Shown here piece by piece: positions 1 to 7,645 of a stretch of DNA of 64,000 nucleotides. The number at the start of each line of letters is the position of its first letter. Position 1 is the stretch's first letter. Origin of the DNA: Acinetobacter equi (lineage in GTDB: Bacteria > Pseudomonadota > Gammaproteobacteria > Pseudomonadales > Moraxellaceae). The stretch spans positions 744,001-808,000 of the forward strand of contig NZ_CP012808.1 of assembly GCF_001307195.1 (NCBI RefSeq), written 5' to 3'. Below the pieces are notes generated by a model that was not told the origin of the DNA, did not search any database, and worked only from the letters and a program-made list of their open reading frames with translations. Position numbers and translations under genes: made by a program.

Positions 1-1680
1 AACAGTTTCTGTAGAAAGCATTTTGTTAGAAATAAATTCCATTTCTAACTCAAGTAACTTCTTATATTCATTTTTAGATTTATACTCTCGACCTAAGAAG
101 GAAATTCTTGAGTTTTTAGGGTTATATACTCCAAACAATTGATCATCGAAGAAATACTGGTAGGATTCTAAATTAAAGATTAGTGGTAAATTTAAGCTTG
201 ATACAGAGAGAATACCCTGTATTTCAAAGGTTAAATTATTTTGACCTTTATTTAATACGAAATTAACTTGTTCCTCTGTATTTAAGAGCCTATCAAAATC
301 TACTGTTCCAAATTGATTTGTATCTACACTTTCTCCAGATTTAGATAAAGTATAAATTGTAGTAATTGAGGAATCAAAAATAAACTCTGATTGGTCTGTT
401 TCAAGAATAATAAATTCTTTATTAGGTACCAATAAAAACTTATCTTCAAATGAACTCACGGGGAAAACTTTTTCTGGGATCAGTAACACTCTAAACTTGA
501 AACACTCTTTTGGCTTTGATCTCTTAATTTCAAAATTTAGATATTTAGGTATACCATCAAATTCTGTTTCTAAACTTAAGATTGTTTTTTTATTAGAGCG
601 GTTATTAATTTTAAAATTTAATTGTTTCTTAAATTTATTTGAGATTTTTATTTCATCTTCAGAAAGTTGGCCTTTTACGAATACAACATCCAAGCTAATC
701 ATGGACTGATCTGGAGTCACTTCTAGAATCAAATGATGATCACGACTAGAAGAACTCCCTTTTTGAGAAATAGCCCCCTTGGTACGATGATATTGTTTTT
801 TAGCAGAGGTAGACAACTCAGAAAATTCTATCAGATCTACAGAATTTTTCTCTCGCTCTTGCTGACATGCACCAAAATCTAAAGTTTTTCGCCATGACTC
901 TAAATCATCATTTGAGAAAAAATTATCAATAAACTTTTCACTAAAATCCAAATCGACTAGTTTTTCAACATACTCAGTTGGAAATTGCTCAATAATATAC
1001 TCAATATCTTCTTTGAGCCGCTTATTCTCATCTAGCCTTTTTTCAATTTGATTAATATTAGCTTGACTCCAACTTTGCAAAGCAGAGTCATTCAGATATC
1101 CAAGTTCATTGAACTCTATTTTTCCATCGTACACAGCATTGAACAATTCTCTAAAGCCAAACATTGTGGCGCCATCAGCACAAATTAACTCAAACTGATG
1201 ATTTAGTAGTTGTTTAGAAATTTCATTATCTTTGAAAGAGCTCTGATCAATAAAATTCAGTAGGGCTTCATAAATAGCTCTAGGATTCCAAATGTTGTCA
1301 GTCAAAGTTAAATCTTTAGATGAATTATTTAAAGTATCTAGAGATGAATTATGTATTATAAGTAGAATAGAGTCCTTAAAATTTCCTATTTGGCTTGAAA
1401 CATGATCTCTCAAATAAGAAATATAATTTTCTGAATATCCAGAATCACTATCTGAATGAAGTACTGGAATCACTCTACATCCATTTACAATGAAATACTG
1501 AATCTTTTCATTGTGTAAATAGAATGATGATTCTGATGTACGACTAAAAGCTTGGAAAAGTTTTAGACTATTCTCATCATCTGGTGATTTAAAGTGGAGT
1601 TTTTCACCAATTCTTAAGTGATTTTTTGCCCAGTCAAAAAATAATTCAACCAAAAAATCTTCATATTGTTTTTTTGACAT
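1..1680 (-). CDS. dptH: DptH, phosphorothioation-dependent restriction protein (3' part outside window)
   Basis: The frame stays open from an ATG at 1678-1680 to the left edge, giving the first 560 residues; I checked much of the left part of this frame and found no stop. It starts MSKKQYEDF and overlaps the end of dptG by 20 bases, so the two are translationally coupled. It is called DptH mainly from context: it is the third gene after dptF and dptG, and DptH is known as the largest component (well over 1000 residues) with a HerA/FtsK-like ATPase part towards its C terminus, which would lie outside the window. In known systems DptFGH damages DNA lacking phosphorothioate marks, while DndBCDE protect by adding sulfur to the backbone. 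The visible part is charged and soluble, without signal peptide or membrane segments, and I saw no catalytic motif in it. Confidence 0.75.
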   Translation of the reverse strand, partial: MSKKQYEDFLVELFFDWAKNHLRIGEKLHFKSPDDENSLKLFQAFSRTSESSFYLHNEKIQYFIVNGCRVIPVLHSDSDSGYSENYISYLRDHVSSQIGNFKDSILLIIHNSSLDTLNNSSKDLTLTDNIWNPRAIYEALLNFIDQSSFKDNEISKQLLNHQFELICADGATMFGFRELFNAVYDGKIEFNELGYLNDSALQSWSQANINQIEKRLDENKRLKEDIEYIIEQFPTEYVEKLVDLDFSEKFIDNFFSNDDLESWRKTLDFGACQQEREKNSVDLIEFSELSTSAKKQYHRTKGAISQKGSSSSRDHHLILEVTPDQSMISLDVVFVKGQLSEDEIKISNKFKKQLNFKINNRSNKKTILSLETEFDGIPKYLNFEIKRSKPKECFKFRVLLIPEKVFPVSSFEDKFLLVPNKEFIILETDQSEFIFDSSITTIYTLSKSGESVDTNQFGTVDFDRLLNTEEQVNFVLNKGQNNLTFEIQGILSVSSLNLPLIFNLESYQYFFDDQLFGVYNPKNSRISFLGREYKSKNEYKKLLELEMEFISNKMLSTETV

Positions 1681-2974
1681 AAATTGCATCCCCACTATCA
1701 CTCATTTTTTCAACATTACCCAAACGCTCATAAAAACTGACTAAAGCTTTTCTACTTTCTTTATCAAAGAAAATTCCTCGTAGTTCTAATCCTTTAATAA
1801 CCTCATACAAGCGTAATTTCTCTCTTTCACCAATCACTAAATTTGTTAATAACAATAAATATTCTTGAGTGAGTACAAATACTGTACCTGCACTTCCTCG
1901 AGTCTGTGTAAAAGGCTTTAAGATAATATTTTTAATTGTGCGTACTACATTTGAATTCCGACTTGCCCTAGTTTCACCTTTCTCAAATTGAGCTTTATAT
2001 AGGTGCTGTAATGCCTCAAGAGCCGACTCTATATTCTCAAATTTATCATCTTTTATTTTTAAGCTTCTATTTTCAGCAAATGCTAAATAATAATTTTCTA
2101 AGGTTTCTAAATCACTATTTTTTAAAAGTGTTACTAATTTCCATAAAGGAAATTTTTGACCTGCAGGATTCGGTAAACTTTCACATAACGCTAAAGTAGG
2201 AAAAATAGAATCCAAACCCTTTTCGACTAATTTATAACCACTTCTTTGGAGACAAGCTCGCTCTCGACTCGCTTTTTCACTGTCTAATATAAAATAACAG
2301 TCTTTAACAGATGGCTCATTCGCTTCTTTCCAACCATTAATAACAATAGATAATTGTGCTGTATATAAACAAATATATAACTCTAAAAATAACTGTATAT
2401 TTTCTAAGAAATATTTTGAATGATTTGTTAGAAAAACTAAGTCTTCAGCAAAAACTTTAGACAACTTTGGTAAATAAGAATTTAAACCTTCATAGTCTGG
2501 AATACGACTTGGGAAAGAATTCTCAAATGTTTGATAAATTTTTTCTTCTATAAAATTCAGATTAGTTACATCATTGTTATAAACAAAATCTTTCTTAAAA
2601 AGCGTCTTTAAAAGACTTACTATTCGTTTTTCAGCTGATAGATTTTGAGCATCCTCAGATAACGAAAAAATGCGTAATTTAGGTGAAATCTTAGAGATAT
2701 TATTTTCTATAAAATAAATATCATTAATCATAGCCCAAGCTTCTGAGTCAGGAATTTCATCTTTAAAACTTTGTTCAAAGTTCTTATGAAATTTCTTTAA
2801 TTCATCTTCAAATTTACTTAATTTTTTTTCAGCTAGTAAGCCATAAAGCTCACTTAAGAATAAGTTAGTAACCTTCTCCCAGTTAAAGTCATTACTATTT
2901 TCATTAGTACTTATAGGATAAAAACTAGCCATACTATTACTTGTTGGCTTTAGAGCAGCAATTAAACTCATCAT
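1661..2974 (-). CDS. dptG: DptG, phosphorothioation-dependent restriction protein
   Basis: A 437-residue soluble protein that starts MMSLIAALKP and sits between dptF and dptH. Its ATG overlaps the dptF stop (TAATG arrangement) and its own stop lies 20 bases inside dptH, so the three genes form one translationally coupled operon. No Walker motif, nuclease motif or membrane segment is visible. DptG of the Dnd restriction module is a protein of about this length, and this position between F and H is the usual one, so the name rests on length and synteny with DptF rather than on a catalytic signature. Its inferred role is as a structural or regulatory partner in the DptFGH restriction complex acting on unmodified DNA. 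Confidence 0.78.
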   Translation of the reverse strand: MMSLIAALKPTSNSMASFYPISTNENSNDFNWEKVTNLFLSELYGLLAEKKLSKFEDELKKFHKNFEQSFKDEIPDSEAWAMINDIYFIENNISKISPKLRIFSLSEDAQNLSAEKRIVSLLKTLFKKDFVYNNDVTNLNFIEEKIYQTFENSFPSRIPDYEGLNSYLPKLSKVFAEDLVFLTNHSKYFLENIQLFLELYICLYTAQLSIVINGWKEANEPSVKDCYFILDSEKASRERACLQRSGYKLVEKGLDSIFPTLALCESLPNPAGQKFPLWKLVTLLKNSDLETLENYYLAFAENRSLKIKDDKFENIESALEALQHLYKAQFEKGETRASRNSNVVRTIKNIILKPFTQTRGSAGTVFVLTQEYLLLLTNLVIGEREKLRLYEVIKGLELRGIFFDKESRKALVSFYERLGNVEKMSDSGDAIYVKKTI

Positions 2975-4578
2975 TAATACCCTACCTCTATGTATTCATC
3001 TTCACGAATAAATTTAATTTCATTTAAATTTGACTTAAAATTAATTTTATTAGATTTATTTGCAAAATTAAGCAAGCGATTTACGATTTCATTCAATATA
3101 ACAACAACACTTCTATCATTTTTATTTGGTCGATATCCTGCTCTTAACCTACTGAGTAGCTCATATAAATTAATATCTATACTAAACTCAACTGTAGGGT
3201 CACTTTCATTTTCTGAAAAATCCTTAATACGGATATAAACATTGAAATAGCCTTTACCATTTTTAGGCTGTTTTTTCTCTATCGCTGAAAAATCAGGAGT
3301 AAGATTTAAGTGGGAAACAACTTTATAATTACCATACTCTGCTATTAAAAATTGATCATCCTCTAAATATGGCACCTTTTTGTTGATATATCCCCTAATT
3401 GCATTTAATAATTCTTTATTATAAAAATTTCGAAGAACTAATCTTGACTTTACAGCATCATAATATGTGTGATGCCTATATATATCTAGGTAGGCTAACA
3501 GTAAATTTTCTGAAAAATCATCTGTAAATTTTTTATGATAGTTATTTCCTAAATTTAAAAACTTTAATATATAAAATAATCTAATATAAGAATTCGAATC
3601 ACTTAAATTTTTAATATACCACTCCTCCGATAATATTTGCTTAAATGCATCAAAATCATCAGTAAGAGTATTAAGCTCATAAGCTATAACAAATCGATCA
3701 ATCGTCTTTGTTCTTAATCTAGATGGATCAAATTCAATTGCTTTTTCTAAAATCTCATTTTCATTACATAAAAATAGATTATTAAATAAATAATCTTTCT
3801 TAGTAATTAATTCATAGATCAAATCTAAAAATGTTCTTGCTGTAATAAATTGGTTTCTAAATAATCTAATTTTTAAAAGTAATTCAATTAATACTTTTTG
3901 GATCTGTTCATTACATAATAATTTGTAATTAACAAATTTAAGACAATCTACACTATCTATGCCTGTAGATTCTTCTTTAATAAAGAGTTCATAAAGTTTA
4001 GATGTCGGAGACGTAATTCTTGTCAAAATTCTTGTAATAAATTCACTTTTATATCCATCTTCAACAATTTCAAACTTTGGATAATCTTCAAAATTTATAA
4101 AGTTGAAATCATCTGAACTGTCTTTTTGTTCTAAATATTTTTTAATTTTTTCTCTGACACTTAGGAGCTCTGCTTCTTCAGCATAATTTCCCAACATCCC
4201 AATATTGATCCCGATCACCAGCGAATGGCTACCAGTTTCAAATTCGCTAAAAATTCGATCTAAGGTAACAATAGCATTATCATGAGGTTCAAAACTATGA
4301 GTCGCATCTAAATGAAAGTGTATATATGGTTGTGTGAATTTTTGCTTTGCTCGCAACATTAGTTCAGACTTTCCATCCCCACTACTGCCACAAAGAAAAA
4401 TAACTTTTTTAGAATCTGAATTAATCTGTGCTAATAATGACAGAAAATCCTCTTCAATAGGCATTGCCACATACAAATCAGATTTAATTTTAGATAATTC
4501 TAAATCACGATCATTTTCAGTAGAAACTGCAAATGAAGAAGATTTTGATAAAACACTTAAAGCATCAATAAAACTCAT
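2974..4578 (-). CDS. dptF: DptF, P-loop ATPase of phosphorothioation-dependent restriction
   Basis: A 534-residue protein with a clear Walker A motif GSSGDGKS at residues 64-71 (K70, S71), followed about 25 residues later by HLDATHSFEPHDNA. That combination of GSSGDGKSE and a DATHSF-type segment is what I recognise as characteristic of DptF. It is the first gene of the dptFGH operon and starts at an ATG preceded by AGAGGG. The gene is divergent from the recombinase operon that begins at 4890. Known biology: DptF, DptG and DptH together restrict DNA that lacks phosphorothioate modification, and the modification genes (dndBCDE) normally lie next to them. They are not on the right-hand side here, so they must be left of the window if the system is whole. 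Confidence 0.87.
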   Translation of the reverse strand: MSFIDALSVLSKSSSFAVSTENDRDLELSKIKSDLYVAMPIEEDFLSLLAQINSDSKKVIFLCGSSGDGKSELMLRAKQKFTQPYIHFHLDATHSFEPHDNAIVTLDRIFSEFETGSHSLVIGINIGMLGNYAEEAELLSVREKIKKYLEQKDSSDDFNFINFEDYPKFEIVEDGYKSEFITRILTRITSPTSKLYELFIKEESTGIDSVDCLKFVNYKLLCNEQIQKVLIELLLKIRLFRNQFITARTFLDLIYELITKKDYLFNNLFLCNENEILEKAIEFDPSRLRTKTIDRFVIAYELNTLTDDFDAFKQILSEEWYIKNLSDSNSYIRLFYILKFLNLGNNYHKKFTDDFSENLLLAYLDIYRHHTYYDAVKSRLVLRNFYNKELLNAIRGYINKKVPYLEDDQFLIAEYGNYKVVSHLNLTPDFSAIEKKQPKNGKGYFNVYIRIKDFSENESDPTVEFSIDINLYELLSRLRAGYRPNKNDRSVVVILNEIVNRLLNFANKSNKINFKSNLNEIKFIREDEYIEVGY

Positions 4579-4889
4579 CAGTCCCTCTGATTTAGCAATA
4601 TTTTTCTCTTCTTATTGTGCCATGCCACAACCTTGAATTCACTAAAGATCAACTATTTTTATTTAGCTAGGCTATGCTCGTTCCAAATGAGCTATTTTGC
4701 TAACAAAAAATTGTCACAAATAAATTCAAGTATTTTATTTTTATTAGTTTTCCATCTAAAAATATAAATAATTAGACGTTTCATTTGACTAAAAAATGTA
4801 TGCTAATGCCATAGCCATAAAATAAAAAAATAGTGGATTATTATTGTGTTATTTTTAGCCAATTGGCATGTATGGGGAGACAAAATTCA
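4579..4889. promoter_or_regulatory. Divergent intergenic region between dptF and the recombinase operon
   Basis: This AT-rich stretch must carry the promoters of both divergent operons. A TTGACT hexamer followed by TATGCT and CATAAAAT-like runs lies near 4784-4825, but the spacing is not canonical, so I do not mark a promoter. The stretch between about 4660 and 4700 contains several TAGC/GCTA words in both orientations, which could be protein-binding half-sites. No gene is visible. Confidence 0.4.
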
Positions 4890-5465
4890 ATGTCTGTAAA
4901 AAAGAAGAGCTCTCATTATTTCAATGTGCCTACAAAAAATCTGCAATTAATGTGTTATCCAAAATGTATGTATGCCTATCAAATCTGGATCGCTTTATTT
5001 TTCCAGCTCAATGAGAAACAGCAAAACTATCATTTTGATTTAACTTTTAAACAGAAAATAGACATTCCTATTCTTACAACAGCCAAAGCTAATCTCTATT
5101 TTTTTAGCAGTCATTTTAGCTGGATCTATGCCTACTTTTATGACCAGAGCAAAACTGAATTAAAATTCAAAGCTTATGAAAAAAATAATTCATATGAATT
5201 CATCATTCATGCTTTAAGTGAAGTAAGGGCCTTACTCTGTTCTAGCTTACATAACTCGATTAAGGGCTTAGATATCATTGCACATTCGCTAAATGAACAA
5301 TATCTATCTGACCACATTCAGGAGGTTTTTGGTCATAAAACTTTAACTATCAATCACCTGCGAGAACTATCAGGATTATCCAAATCCAAAAGTCCGGTAA
5401 GTTCTATTTCAAATTATGCAGGCCCACTGTCATTAGAAAAAATTCTGGCAGGAATTTCATCATGA
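4890..5465 (+). CDS. Small first protein of the recombinase operon, unknown function
   Basis: I take the start at the ATG at 4890 (191 residues, MSVKKKSSHYF) because GGGGAG lies 10 bases upstream; an in-frame GTG at 4833 would add 19 residues without a ribosome site. The protein is soluble and rich in aromatic residues, with no signal peptide or recognised domain. Near the C terminus there is a segment VFGHKTLTINHLRELSG. Its stop overlaps the start of the next gene (ATGA), so it is coupled to two large tyrosine recombinases. Several transposon and island systems pair recombinases with a small accessory DNA-binding protein (for example TnpC of Tn554), and I infer a similar accessory role, without sequence proof. 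Confidence 0.6.
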   Translation: MSVKKKSSHYFNVPTKNLQLMCYPKCMYAYQIWIALFFQLNEKQQNYHFDLTFKQKIDIPILTTAKANLYFFSSHFSWIYAYFYDQSKTELKFKAYEKNNSYEFIIHALSEVRALLCSSLHNSIKGLDIIAHSLNEQYLSDHIQEVFGHKTLTINHLRELSGLSKSKSPVSSISNYAGPLSLEKILAGISS

Positions 5466-7645
5466 ATGGATACAATTATTTAGAAGATACTCAAGAATTA
5501 AAGCTTGAGCCATTTCGAAACTTCTATCAAAAATTAGCAGAAGCAAAGCTGATAAATCACCAGAATTCAAGCAAGCTCAATGACTTTATACAATATACTG
5601 AAACTATTAAACTTAATAATATTATAACTCAACAACTTGCTGATACATCAATCAGCAACTACCCTCTGGCTCATTACCTTATTGCAGTCATTAACACCCC
5701 ATCAGCATATCAATCAAATGCACTAAAATGGGCCATTTTTAATACCCAATGTATTGAATTACTCAATCATCAAGAACATGCAAAAACCGTTGCTAATCTT
5801 TGTCTGCGCTTTCGTTTAGCAAGCACAAAAACACCATACCACTGGCTGTATAATTTTTTACCTAAGAATCTCCCCATTGAACTCAAAGAGTTACTAAAAT
5901 TTTTAGAAAATGCTGAAGCAGAAAATAAAAAAATGCTAGCTCTATCTACTCCAAATTTAAGTGAAAAACAGATTGGACAACTCGCAGAAATCCGTGTCGT
6001 ATATCAATATGCACTTAACCAAGAGGAACGTCAAAAAAGGCAGCGTACTACTACGACAGTGATTTCAGAGCCACGTCAAACTAATATTTTAAAAACAAAA
6101 AAGCTCTCTCTAGATAATGAGCATACATTTCAGACCTATCTAATTGAAGGTATTACTAAACAGTCAACTGAAGATAAAAGCTTTGAAATATTGGAGGATC
6201 ATAACTTTGTATTTAATACACTAGAGCAGCATTCTATTACGGCACAAAGTATTAATCTCAGAAGTAAAATTTTGCATAAAAACAAAAATGAGCTTATGAC
6301 TAAGTCTAATCCTCGTGTATTTGATCTAGCCACCGCACAATACATTATGAATGCTTTATTCAAGCAAACAGAAAGCTCTCCAATACATACCTTGCTTTTA
6401 TTTTCAGTACTTAGTCTTACTCATTATAAAGAATTGCCAATTTTTCAAAAAAACTCTAAAAACACAGCTAAAACGAAGAGTATTTCTCTAAAGCCAAACC
6501 AATGCTTCTTCAAACAAAATTTTGAAGTATCAAAGTTTAAAGATTTCGTTTTAAAAGAACATATGCTGAATACCACAAATTCTTTTACTATTCCTCTACC
6601 AGGAGTTTACCTAAAATCTCTTACTCAACTCAAAAAATGGGATCCGGCAGATTTAGATTCTGAAGTACAAGAACACTTACACAGAATTAATAAAAAATTA
6701 ACGTTTCAATTAACTGCACAAAATCTCCCTCGTCTACTTAGTGACATCACTCTGAATGAACTTGGCTACGAACTAGAAAGTAAACTCCTCCTTGGAGAAA
6801 GCGTTCAACATTATATTCCTTGCCACTATTTCTCAACAAAAATTATAGATATTTTAGGTATTTACACTCAAGCAATTACTCTTACTCTACCACAATTAAC
6901 ATCTGATTATGTTTCAGACTTTACTGGCTCAAATTCATTCGGTAGTCAGCAAACCCCAGATATATTCTTTGTGAAATCTTTTTTTAATCAGCTAGACCAA
7001 CGAGTTCGAAAGAATCCAGACCCATTTCAAACCTTAAATAACTATTCAATTTGGCTTTGGCATATTTGCATGCTACTGACCTCAGCACGTCCAAATGAAT
7101 CTTTCCCACCGAGTTTAGACTATATCGATCTAGAAAATAAAATAATGGCTGTTGCAGATAAAGAACAAAGATATGCTGGGACCATTGGACGCTATCTTCC
7201 ATTTAATGATTTTTTACGCCATGAAATAGAGGCCTACCTACGTTATTTAAAACACTTTCAGAATTTAATGAAACCCTGTATGTCTAAAGAAAAAATTCAA
7301 GCGATTCAAGAAGTTTTTGAGAGTAAATGCCCCTTCCTTTTGTTCTATGACCAACGAGCATTTATCCGTAATTTAATGCTCTCTGACATTCATCACTACT
7401 GTAAAGAAATCATTTTACAACGTAATTGGACTCGTCATTTTTCCCGTTATTTTTTAGCACAATACTGCAATGAAGATGTCCTCAAAGGTGTCTTTGGCCA
7501 CGATGAAGCAATGCAAGAATTATTTGATCGCTATTCTAGTTTTCAACCTAATGATTATGAACAGATCCGAGTAGCTCAAAAAAAATTGATCGAAGCCATA
7601 GGAGTTAAAAGTATGTCAACTTTTAATGGAGTTCTGATCATATGA
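5462..7645 (+). CDS. Large tyrosine recombinase/integrase, second gene of the trio
   Basis: A 727-residue protein whose last third carries the tyrosine-recombinase residues: R543 in SARPNES, the HFSRY box with H659 and R662, the FGH box with H680, and the nucleophile candidate Y691 in DRYSS. H680 to Y691 is 11 residues, close to the spacing in XerC/D-type enzymes (about 9). The first 500 residues are unlike ordinary phage integrases, which are about 300-450 residues in total, and probably hold DNA-binding or assembly parts. The gene overlaps both neighbours by ATGA junctions. By context it excises or integrates the island that ends at the tRNA-Gly scar at 11351-11403. It may belong to one of the recombinase-trio classes (Tn554-like, RIT or gamma-mobile-trio); I cannot decide which. 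Confidence 0.78.
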   Translation: MNGYNYLEDTQELKLEPFRNFYQKLAEAKLINHQNSSKLNDFIQYTETIKLNNIITQQLADTSISNYPLAHYLIAVINTPSAYQSNALKWAIFNTQCIELLNHQEHAKTVANLCLRFRLASTKTPYHWLYNFLPKNLPIELKELLKFLENAEAENKKMLALSTPNLSEKQIGQLAEIRVVYQYALNQEERQKRQRTTTTVISEPRQTNILKTKKLSLDNEHTFQTYLIEGITKQSTEDKSFEILEDHNFVFNTLEQHSITAQSINLRSKILHKNKNELMTKSNPRVFDLATAQYIMNALFKQTESSPIHTLLLFSVLSLTHYKELPIFQKNSKNTAKTKSISLKPNQCFFKQNFEVSKFKDFVLKEHMLNTTNSFTIPLPGVYLKSLTQLKKWDPADLDSEVQEHLHRINKKLTFQLTAQNLPRLLSDITLNELGYELESKLLLGESVQHYIPCHYFSTKIIDILGIYTQAITLTLPQLTSDYVSDFTGSNSFGSQQTPDIFFVKSFFNQLDQRVRKNPDPFQTLNNYSIWLWHICMLLTSARPNESFPPSLDYIDLENKIMAVADKEQRYAGTIGRYLPFNDFLRHEIEAYLRYLKHFQNLMKPCMSKEKIQAIQEVFESKCPFLLFYDQRAFIRNLMLSDIHHYCKEIILQRNWTRHFSRYFLAQYCNEDVLKGVFGHDEAMQELFDRYSSFQPNDYEQIRVAQKKLIEAIGVKSMSTFNGVLII

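Noticed and set aside
2011..4636. Several plus-strand open frames of 60-100 codons across dptG and dptF (e.g. 2990-3238, 4334-4636)
   Set aside because: They lie antisense to well-supported genes, have no ribosome sites and give low-complexity translations; they are frame shadows.
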